From: Clostridiaceae bacterium
GTDB lineage: Bacteria > Bacillota > Clostridia > Saccharofermentanales > UBA5734
Direction of reading: 5' to 3'
Length of the DNA: 17,745 bases
Assembly (NCBI GenBank): GCA_012522285.1
Contig: JAAYKS010000063.1
Span: 1 to 17,745, forward strand
In this document: positions 7,397-13,494 of the stretch, piece by piece
Position numbering within the stretch: the first letter of the stretch is position 1
Layout: every line of letters starts with the position of its first letter
Notes under the pieces: generated by a model
Seen by the model: only the letters and a program-made list of their open reading frames with translations
The model's database searches: none
Told to the model about the DNA's origin: nothing
Position numbers and translations under genes: made by a program

Positions 7397-9594
7397 CCCG
7401 CCTGGTTCAGAACGACCCCTCCCGTGGCGAAGACATACTCCGCCAGCCGGTTGCTTCGCTGTCGGGCGTCGGAGCGCGAAGGGTCCAGCAGTTTGAGCGG
7501 CTGGGGCTTTCTACGATCCATGACCTGGTTTCCTTTTTCCCTCGCGCCTACGAAGACTGGACCTCGCCGCTGACGGTCCGCGATCTGGCGCACGGAGAGG
7601 ATCAGGCATTTGTCGCGGAGGTCGCCCGTAAACCATCTCTGATGCGGAAAGGCCGGTTTTCGATGGTGCGGACGGTGTTGCGGGACGAAACCGGCGCCAT
7701 CGCGGCGGTCTGGTTCAACCAGCCCTATCTGGCTCCGCGGCTCGCCAAAGGGGAGCGCTATTTGTTTCGCGGACGCATCCAGCGGACCGCCACCCGATTT
7801 GAAGTGCAAAACCCCGGTTTTGAGCCATACACTCCGGACAGCGAAGCCGGTGTGCTTCCGGTCTATCCGCTGACCCGCGGACTGACACAGGGGGTTGTCC
7901 GCAGTACGGTCGCAGCTGCATTGGGTCGCATAGAAGGGAAACTGCCCGAGCCGTTGCCCCATTGGGTCCGGCGCGAGCACAAGCTGTGCGATGTGGATTT
8001 TGCCTACCGCATGATCCACCAACCGTCCAGCGTGGAACTGTATGAGGTCGCCCGCCGACGTCTGGCTTTGGAGGAGATGTTTGTGGTCCAGGCCGGGCTG
8101 CGTATGATCAAAGGCCGTTTGCGCGGGCTGAGCCGGGGCATCCCGATGCCGGCTGACCCGGGCGTGGACCGCTCATTGCAGGCGATGGCCGAAGCGCTGC
8201 CCTTCCGGTTGACGGGAGCGCAGCGGCGCGCGGTCGCGGAAGTCCGCTCGGACATGGCTCACCCCTACCCGATGAACCGCATGCTGCAGGGGGATGTGGG
8301 GTCGGGCAAAACGGTTGTGGCGGCCATGGCCTTGTACCATGCGGTGCTGAACGGTTGTCAAGGTGCCTTGATGGCACCCACCTCGATATTGGCGGAACAG
8401 CACGCGGCCACACTGCAGACCTTCTTTTCAGGTCACAATGGATTGCCGGCCCTGCAGATCGCCCTGTTGACCGGCTCTACCCGTGCCGCGCAACGGCGGC
8501 ACATTCTCGCAGGCATCGCAGACGGCGGGATCCAGATCCTGGTCGGCACCCATGCCTTGATCGAAGAGACGGTCCGGTTTGCCCGGCTCGGACTCGCGGT
8601 CACGGACGAGCAGCACCGGTTCGGCGTGCGGCAGCGCACCACTCTGACGTTGGGCGCGCACAGCGATCCGGCTCCGGAACCCGAGCAGCAAGAGCAATCC
8701 ATGCTGCCGGACCCTTCTGCGGTCGAGGCGGAACCGCCCGCGCTCCCCCATGTGCTGGTGATGTCCGCCACACCGATTCCCCGTTCCCTGGGGCTGATGC
8801 TGTATGGGGACCTCGACCTTTCGATCCTGGATGAACGCCCGGAGGGCAGGACCCCGGTCGAGACCTATGCCGCGACCTCGGCCGACAGGGATCGGATTTA
8901 CCGGATCCTCCGGAAACAGGTGGAAGAAGGCCGACAGGCCTATGTCGTCTGTCCAATGATCGAAGAAAGCGAAGAAGCCGGGGAGAATCGGCTCGAATCC
9001 GCGGTCGAGACCCATGCGCGGCTGGCCCGGGACGTGTTTCCGGATCTTTCGGTCGCTTTGCTGCACGGCGGGATGAAAGCGGCGGAAAAGACGGCCGTCA
9101 TGGAGTCGTTTCGCGAGGGCGGAGTGGGCATATTGGTAACCACGACGGTGATCGAGGTGGGTGTGGACAACCCCAACGCGTCCGTTATGGTCATTGAAAA
9201 CGCGGAGCGGTTCGGGCTGGCCCAGTTGCATCAGCTCCGAGGACGCATCGGACGCGGTCCCTATCGATCTGTCTGCATCCTCGTGTCGGACGTGGAGGAC
9301 GGCGTCGCGAAAGAGCGCATTCGCACCCTGTGCCGCGAAACAGACGGGTTCCGGATCGCCGAAAAAGACCTGGAACTCCGCGGGCCCGGTGATTTTTTCG
9401 GGACCCGGCAGCATGGGATCCCGGACTTTCGCATCGCGAATCTATATGAAGACGCAGCGCTGCTCCGGGAAGTCTCCGGCTGCCTGGACCGCCTGATGGA
9501 GGCGGATCCCTGCCTGGTTTCTCCGGAGAACCGCGCCTTGATTCCGGCCATTCGTACCCATTTCGGGGAATCTTTCCCCTCGATCGGACTGTGA
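7393..9594 (+). CDS. recG: ATP-dependent DNA helicase RecG
   Basis: RecG is a superfamily 2 translocase that reverses stalled replication forks and remodels branched recombination intermediates. The N-terminal region carries a wedge-type domain with the helix-hairpin-helix-like start LSGVGARRVQQFERLGLSTIHDLVSFFPRAYEDW. The helicase core shows Walker A GDVGSGKT (about residues 300-307), Walker B DEQHRFGVRQR (from 405), MSATPIPRSLGLML (from 457), TTTVIEVGVDNPNASVMVIE, and the QLRGRIGRG motif, then the RecG-specific C-terminal region. At 733 residues it is longer than typical members (about 680-695), mainly because of an extra acidic, proline-rich stretch between Walker B and the SAT motif. The ATG at 7393 overlaps the nth stop. 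The frame stays open far upstream within nth but without family similarity. rsmD follows after 9 nt. Confidence 0.98.
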   Translation: MTRLVQNDPSRGEDILRQPVASLSGVGARRVQQFERLGLSTIHDLVSFFPRAYEDWTSPLTVRDLAHGEDQAFVAEVARKPSLMRKGRFSMVRTVLRDETGAIAAVWFNQPYLAPRLAKGERYLFRGRIQRTATRFEVQNPGFEPYTPDSEAGVLPVYPLTRGLTQGVVRSTVAAALGRIEGKLPEPLPHWVRREHKLCDVDFAYRMIHQPSSVELYEVARRRLALEEMFVVQAGLRMIKGRLRGLSRGIPMPADPGVDRSLQAMAEALPFRLTGAQRRAVAEVRSDMAHPYPMNRMLQGDVGSGKTVVAAMALYHAVLNGCQGALMAPTSILAEQHAATLQTFFSGHNGLPALQIALLTGSTRAAQRRHILAGIADGGIQILVGTHALIEETVRFARLGLAVTDEQHRFGVRQRTTLTLGAHSDPAPEPEQQEQSMLPDPSAVEAEPPALPHVLVMSATPIPRSLGLMLYGDLDLSILDERPEGRTPVETYAATSADRDRIYRILRKQVEEGRQAYVVCPMIEESEEAGENRLESAVETHARLARDVFPDLSVALLHGGMKAAEKTAVMESFREGGVGILVTTTVIEVGVDNPNASVMVIENAERFGLAQLHQLRGRIGRGPYRSVCILVSDVEDGVAKERIRTLCRETDGFRIAEKDLELRGPGDFFGTRQHGIPDFRIANLYEDAALLREVSGCLDRLMEADPCLVSPENRALIPAIRTHFGESFPSIGL

Positions 9595-9603
9595 GGAAAC
9601 ATC

Positions 9604-10185
9604 ATGCCAAGAGTGATCGCAGGCACTGCCAGAGGTACCCGATTAGAAGCGCCGGAAGGGCAATTGACCCGGCCGACCTCCGATCGTGTCAAAGAAGCGC
9701 TTTTCAGCATTTTATCGCTTCAGATCCCGGGGGCACGGTTTCTGGATCTGTTCGCCGGGTCCGGGCAGATCGGGATCGAAGCGGCCAGCCGGGGAGCCCA
9801 AACGGTGATCCTGGCGGAAGAGAACCGAGCCAGTCTCGGATGCTTACGTAAAAACATCGAGAAGACACGGCTGGAAGGGCTGCGGGTGATGGCAGGCGAC
9901 GTATACGCCTCTCTGTCCGCACTCGACAGAAACGGGGAGGCGCCTTTCAACCTGGTGTATCTGGATCCTCCCTACCGGATGGCGGGCCAGGCTATCGAAA
10001 AGGTCGCGCGGCTTGTCACGCCCCGGCTGCTTGCGCCGGGCGCGTTCGTGGTACTGGAACACGCGGCGGCAGAACCCGCCCCGGCTTTTGTAACAGACAT
10101 GCAACTCGTGCGGAATTGTAAGTACGGCATCGCGATGCTATCCTTTTATAAGGAAAACCATGACGATAGGGGATCTTCTATTTGA
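9604..10185 (+). CDS. rsmD: 16S rRNA (guanine966-N2)-methyltransferase RsmD
   Basis: This SAM-dependent enzyme methylates G966 of 16S rRNA in the assembling small subunit. The 193-residue product has the family N-terminus MPRVIAGTARG-x-x-L, TRPTSDRVKEALFSIL, the SAM-binding motif I FLDLFAGSGQIGIEAASRGA and the catalytic motif IV YLDPPY. GAGGAAA lies 5 nt before the ATG. It is the standard neighbour of coaD in many Bacillota, and its stop TGA overlaps the coaD TTG start by 4 nt, indicating translational coupling. Confidence 0.97.
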   Translation: MPRVIAGTARGTRLEAPEGQLTRPTSDRVKEALFSILSLQIPGARFLDLFAGSGQIGIEAASRGAQTVILAEENRASLGCLRKNIEKTRLEGLRVMAGDVYASLSALDRNGEAPFNLVYLDPPYRMAGQAIEKVARLVTPRLLAPGAFVVLEHAAAEPAPAFVTDMQLVRNCKYGIAMLSFYKENHDDRGSSI

Positions 10186-10688
10186 GGACTTTCATATATC
10201 CAGGGTCGTTTGATCCATTTACGAAAGGGCATGCGGACATCGCCCGCAGAGCCGCTTTGCTGTGCGACAGGCTGATTGTCGCTGTGATGACCAATAAAAG
10301 CAAAAGCCCGGCATTTTCCACGGAAGACCGGGTGTGGATGGCAACGGAGTGTCTGAAAAACGTCCCCGGCGTCTCGGTCTCGGCTTTTGGCGGACTGCTG
10401 GTGAATTTCTACAAGGAGAATGGTGCGACGGCCGTCGTGCGGGGGCTGCGCTCCGAATCGGATTTCCGTTTCGAAGCGGAACTGGCCGCCGCGAACAAAC
10501 TGCTGTATCCTTCCTTTGAAATGCTGCTCCTGCCGTGCCGGAGCGACCTGACATTTACCAGTTCGAGCATCGTGCGCGAAGTGGCCACCTACGGAGGCGA
10601 CATTACCAACATGGTGCCGGATGAAATCCGGTCGTTCGTCGCAGAACACCTCAGACGTACCGTAGAGGGGGAGGAGAATCATGCGTGA
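10182..10688 (+). CDS. coaD: Phosphopantetheine adenylyltransferase CoaD
   Basis: CoaD transfers AMP from ATP to 4'-phosphopantetheine, the penultimate step of coenzyme A synthesis. The 168-residue product shows the nucleotidyltransferase signature YPGSFDPFTKGHADI with TKGH at residues 14-17, VVRGLRSESDFRFE-x-x-L-x-x-ANK and the C-terminal TSSSIVREVA. Translation starts at TTG (10182), supported by AGGGG at 10168-10172 with 9 nt spacing and by the strict family N-terminus; no ATG or GTG fits. It overlaps rsmD by 4 nt and the following gene by 8 nt. Confidence 0.98.
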   Translation: MRTFIYPGSFDPFTKGHADIARRAALLCDRLIVAVMTNKSKSPAFSTEDRVWMATECLKNVPGVSVSAFGGLLVNFYKENGATAVVRGLRSESDFRFEAELAAANKLLYPSFEMLLLPCRSDLTFTSSSIVREVATYGGDITNMVPDEIRSFVAEHLRRTVEGEENHA

Positions 10689-11160
10689 CAATACCGGGCC
10701 GGAACGGGCGGAAACCGTCGATTCCGACCTGTTTGAACTACTGGATAAATTGGAATCGGGTGTACACCATGCCCGGTCGTTGCCGTTTTCCGACTCTTGT
10801 CTGGTGGACAGGGAAGAGATGCTGGTGTTGATTTCCCTGATCCGGGAAAGCCTCCCTGCGGAAATCCAGCAGGCGAAATGGTTGTTGAGCCAGAACCGCC
10901 AACTGGTGGCGGAGGCCCGCAAAGAGGCGGAGAACATCGTCCGGGAAGCGGAAACGCGGATGACCGCGATGATCGACGAGCACGAGATCACCCTGCAGGC
11001 GCGGCAGGCCGCCGCCCATACCATCGAGACCGCCAATCAGTCCGCGCGGCAAATCCGCAACGGGGCGCTGGACTACGCAAAAAAACTCCTGTCCGGGGTC
11101 GAGGACAGCCTGACGGGAGTCTTGGTCACCATTCAGAAAAACAAAAAAGAGCTGAACTAA
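10681..11160 (+). CDS. Uncharacterised 'ATPase'-like coiled-coil protein linked to coaD
   Basis: This 159-residue hydrophilic protein has no signal peptide or membrane helix. The N-terminal third (LFELLDKLESGVHHARSLPF ... LVDREEMLVLISLIRESLPAEIQQAKWLL) resembles a conserved clostridial family often labelled 'ATPase' or V-type ATPase subunit H-like and commonly found next to coaD. The middle (about residues 70-120) is rich in heptad-like Glu/Ala/Arg (RKEAENIVREAETRMTAMIDEHEI) and should form a coiled coil. No nucleotide-binding loop is visible, so the ATPase label is doubtful. The ATG overlaps coaD by 8 nt with GGGGGAGGAG upstream, so it closes the ftsZ-led operon. A DivIVA-like scaffolding role is possible on general character only; the function is unknown. 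Confidence 0.8.
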   Translation: MRDNTGPERAETVDSDLFELLDKLESGVHHARSLPFSDSCLVDREEMLVLISLIRESLPAEIQQAKWLLSQNRQLVAEARKEAENIVREAETRMTAMIDEHEITLQARQAAAHTIETANQSARQIRNGALDYAKKLLSGVEDSLTGVLVTIQKNKKELN

Positions 11161-11171
11161 AACCACCATTT

Positions 11172-12134
11172 TTAGAGAATACAAGTAAGCCGGCGTCCCT
11201 CCGCAAGGGGGGTGAATATGGTCTCGTTCCACCGTGTGAGAGCGGCCGGAAACCAGTCCGTCCATTCTCTCGCGCGCGGATACTGACAACACACGAACAG
11301 CAGGACGGACAACCCGAAACAGGCGTCCAGGCAACGGCGGTCCGTCGTGCCGCGGACGCTTTCCCATCCTTCCAGTAACCTGTGCTGTTCCGCGCGGTCC
11401 GCAGTCGCTCCCATCAGCCCGCCGAGGTCCATACAGGAAGGGGCACTCCCGCTGAGCGACCAGTCGATCAAGCCGACCTTGTCTCCGGTCCAGACGAGAT
11501 TGCCAAATCCCGGGTCTGCGTGTGACAAGTGCCTTCCTTCGCTCCTTTCCTGTTCCTCCATCACCCGCGCAATCTGCTCCAGCGCGGCCACCATGCTCGC
11601 GACCGTTTCCGCGGGCAGGATGCCCGTTGCACGTTGTGCGCGCTCTATGAGCCGTTCGGCCAGTGCGCGGTCGTATGACAAGCGCGGAACCGCATTCCAT
11701 TCGGGATGGGATTCCGCTGCCGTCCGGAGGGTGGCCAGTGTCCTGCCGGCCTCAAACAACATCGGAGCGGTGCGTTCTGCCGAGTCGAACGGCACGCCGT
11801 CCAGCCAGATGAGCAGACTCGCGAGGGAACCGTCCCGCAGCCGGACAACCTTTCTGCCCGTCCGGGACGGAACCGGTTCAGGTACGACAAGATCCGTCTC
11901 CCTGCGGAGGATGTCCAGCAGATCGAGCTCTCCCTCCAGCAACGCTTCTGGATCGCCTCCCAATACGGACAGGTCGAACCCGGCGACTGGCTGTTTGATA
12001 CGCAGGCAGTAGGCTTGGCCGCCGCATGCAACGCGGTATGTCCGATTCTCGTTGTGGCGCAACAGTGTGAGGGTAGCCGTCGCGGCTTCGGGCAGTTCAT
12101 ACAGGGCGAGTGCGTCAGGTGCGAGATCGATCAT
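11172..12134 (-). CDS. Phosphotransferase (APH / homoserine-choline kinase-like) family protein
   Basis: This 320-residue soluble protein has a protein-kinase-like fold of the aminoglycoside phosphotransferase type; its substrate is unknown. The N-lobe carries NENRTYRVACGGQAYCLRIKQP; the C-lobe has a Brenner-type catalytic loop HADPGFGN (H205, D207, N212) and the metal-binding LIDWS (D225). Ala replaces the usual Gly in H-G-D. Homoserine kinase II, SrkA-type stress kinase, choline kinase and drug phosphotransferase are all possible, and nothing nearby selects one. The start is at 12134, with AAAGGA 5 nt upstream; ATGs at 12140 and 12161 are alternatives. It lies downstream of ilvE but beyond a strong terminator, and no clear promoter of its own was seen. 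It converges with the ftsZ operon, 11 nt separating the two stops. Confidence 0.8.
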   Translation of the reverse strand: MIDLAPDALALYELPEAATATLTLLRHNENRTYRVACGGQAYCLRIKQPVAGFDLSVLGGDPEALLEGELDLLDILRRETDLVVPEPVPSRTGRKVVRLRDGSLASLLIWLDGVPFDSAERTAPMLFEAGRTLATLRTAAESHPEWNAVPRLSYDRALAERLIERAQRATGILPAETVASMVAALEQIARVMEEQERSEGRHLSHADPGFGNLVWTGDKVGLIDWSLSGSAPSCMDLGGLMGATADRAEQHRLLEGWESVRGTTDRRCLDACFGLSVLLFVCCQYPRAREWTDWFPAALTRWNETIFTPLAEGRRLTCIL

Positions 12135-12171
12135 GTTCATCCTTTCCTTTCCGGTTTTCATGCGGGACAGG

Positions 12172-12204
12172 AAAAAGGCAGACAACCGGTGGGCTGTCTG
12201 CCTT
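12172..12204 (-). terminator. Rho-independent terminator downstream of ilvE
   Basis: A perfect 10-bp stem is formed by AAGGCAGACA (12175-12184) and TGTCTGCCTT (12195-12204) around a 10-nt loop. Read on the minus strand, the stem is followed by a U-run (TTTTT from 12176 to 12172), the orientation expected for ending ilvE transcription 38 nt after its stop codon. On the plus strand there is no U-run after the stem. It also sits just upstream of the phosphotransferase start, so that gene depends on readthrough or an unseen promoter. Confidence 0.85.
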
Positions 12205-12241
12205 GCTCTCCAAGAAACAGTACCTGACAGCCGCAGAGCGG

Positions 12242-13312
12242 TCAGACTTTCTCTATCCAGCCTTCCGGACCGGGCAAACGGCCGTACTGGATACCGGTCA
12301 ACGTGTCATACATGCGCTGACTGACCGGGCCGATCTGTCCTCCGTTAAAGGTCATCACCGTGTCCTGGTATTTGAGTGACCCGACCGGAGAGATGACGGC
12401 AGCGGTCCCGCAACCAAACATTTCGCTCACGCGGCCTTCCGTGTACAGCGCTCCGAGCTCATCGATGGAGAGGAGGCGCTCCTCGACCTCCATGCCGAAA
12501 TCGGCCGCGGTCTCCAGCACTGATTGCCGGGTGATGCCCGGGAGGATGCTTCCGTTGAGCATCGGCGTAACCAGCTTGCCGTCGATGACGAAACAGACGT
12601 TCATCGCGCCGACTTCCTCGATATATTTGCGATGGATGCCATCCAGCCAAAGCACCTGCACAAAGCCGGATTTGTACGCGTTGGCCTGAGAGAGCAGACT
12701 TGCGGCATAGTTGCCGGAACACTTGGTGAATCCCGTGCCGCCCTTGACCGCCCGGACGTACTCATCCTCGACATAGACATCGATCGGGTTGAGCCCCTGC
12801 GGGTAATACGGCCCCGAGGGCGACAAAATGACGAGAAAGTGATAGGTGTTGGACGGGCGCACACCCAGGAAGGGGTCGGCTGCAAACACGAACGGGCGGA
12901 TGTACAGCGAAGTGTCCGGAGCGGAAGGCACCCAGTCCGCCTCCAGGCGGACCAGCTGCTTGACCGCTTCCACACACAGCTCTTCGTCGAGCGGGGGAAT
13001 CGCCATACGCTCGTCCGAGAGGTTCATCCGCTCGAAATTCATATGGGGACGGAACAGGTTGATCGTATCATCCGCACAGCGATACGCCTTGAGCCCCTCG
13101 AAGACGGACTGTCCGTAATGAAATACCATCGTGGAGGGATCCATCTGCAACGGCGCATAAGGGACGATGCGCGGATTGATCCACCCCTGTCCTTTTACGT
13201 AATCCATCATGAACATGTGGTCTGTAAAAAGTTGTCCGAAAGCAAGCTTGGATTCGTCTGCGGGTTTTTGTTTCGGCGCCAGTGTCCGGATGACCGGAAT
13301 GCTGTGACTCAT
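12242..13312 (-). CDS. ilvE: Branched-chain amino acid aminotransferase (fold-type IV PLP enzyme)
   Basis: IlvE interconverts leucine, isoleucine and valine with their 2-oxo acids, using glutamate/2-oxoglutarate and PLP. The 356-residue product is of the BCAT (IlvE II) subtype: HYGQSVFEGLKAYR, YIRPFVFA, GGTGFTKCSGNYAASL with the PLP-binding Lys (K197), EVGAMNVCFVI and the phosphate-binding LNGSILPGITR. Length matches the family (about 355-365). The ATG at 13312 has GGGAGAG 6 nt upstream; an in-frame extension is unlike the family. It is transcribed divergently from uvrB, with a candidate promoter 60-90 nt upstream and a strong terminator downstream, so it looks monocistronic. No T-box leader was recognised. 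No other branched-chain biosynthesis gene is present here. Confidence 0.97.
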   Translation of the reverse strand: MSHSIPVIRTLAPKQKPADESKLAFGQLFTDHMFMMDYVKGQGWINPRIVPYAPLQMDPSTMVFHYGQSVFEGLKAYRCADDTINLFRPHMNFERMNLSDERMAIPPLDEELCVEAVKQLVRLEADWVPSAPDTSLYIRPFVFAADPFLGVRPSNTYHFLVILSPSGPYYPQGLNPIDVYVEDEYVRAVKGGTGFTKCSGNYAASLLSQANAYKSGFVQVLWLDGIHRKYIEEVGAMNVCFVIDGKLVTPMLNGSILPGITRQSVLETAADFGMEVEERLLSIDELGALYTEGRVSEMFGCGTAAVISPVGSLKYQDTVMTFNGGQIGPVSQRMYDTLTGIQYGRLPGPEGWIEKV

Positions 13313-13347
13313 GTTGTTCTCTCCCATCTGACCGGCAGCGGGCGCAT
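13309..13347 (-). CDS. Possible 12-codon leader ORF overlapping the ilvE start
   Basis: On the minus strand an ATG at 13347 opens a 12-residue frame (MRPLPVRWERTT) whose TGA overlaps the ilvE ATG as ATGA. It lies within the predicted ilvE leader, and an AAGG sits 10 nt before it. It contains one Leu and one Val codon, too few for a classic branched-chain attenuator. It could couple translation into ilvE or be coincidental. No family comparison is possible for so short a peptide. Confidence 0.25.
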   Translation of the reverse strand: MRPLPVRWERTT

Positions 13348-13372
13348 GCCGTCTCTGCCTTATTGGTAAAGC

Positions 13373-13402
13373 ATTATACACCCGCAAAGGCTTTCCCGTC
13401 AC
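13373..13402 (-). promoter_or_regulatory. Candidate SigA-type promoter for ilvE
   Basis: On the minus strand a perfect TATAAT (13378-13373) lies 18 nt downstream of GTGACG (13402-13397, four matches to TTGACA). The predicted start near 13366 gives a leader of about 54 nt ending in a good ribosome site for ilvE. Position and spacing make it the best candidate in the divergent ilvE-uvrB gap. Confidence 0.6.
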
Positions 13403-13445
13403 ACCTGCCCGTGAAAGCGGAGGGTGGCAAAAAGGAGAGGAAACA

Positions 13446-13459
13446 CGCACAAATGTTCT
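13446..13459 (+). promoter_or_regulatory. Candidate LexA/DinR (SOS) operator at uvrB
   Basis: CGCACAAATGTTCT agrees with the Bacillus-type SOS box CGAACRNRYGTTYG at 12 of 14 positions (mismatches at 3 and 14). One half-site, GTTC, is perfect. It ends 19 nt upstream of the extended -10 element of uvrB, at or against the -35 region, where a repressor would block RNA polymerase. uvrB is a standard SOS gene in Bacillota. Confidence 0.55.
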
Positions 13460-13478
13460 TTTCCGGAGGAGGGGACGG

Positions 13479-13487
13479 TGGTATAAT
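13479..13487 (+). promoter_or_regulatory. Extended -10 promoter of uvrB (possibly leaderless)
   Basis: TGGTATAAT is a perfect extended -10 element (TGnTATAAT). No good -35 is found at 16-18 nt spacing (TTTTCC at best). The predicted transcription start is 13494-13495, at or one base before the uvrB ATG at 13495. Confidence 0.6.
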
Positions 13488-13494
13488 TCTCTTC

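Noticed and set aside
9565..9579. GGGGAA-TCT-TTCCCC hairpin at the end of recG as a terminator
   Set aside because: It lies in the recG coding region, has no U-run, and the next gene starts 9 nt after the recG stop.
13313..13372. T-box or other amino-acid riboswitch upstream of ilvE
   Set aside because: The predicted leader is only about 54 nt, with no T-box sequence and no terminator/antiterminator pair.
13453..13494. Upstream ATG as an alternative uvrB start
   Set aside because: The extra residues (MFFSGGGDGG...) are unlike UvrB N-termini, the ATG lies within the LexA-like box, and it precedes the best -10 element.
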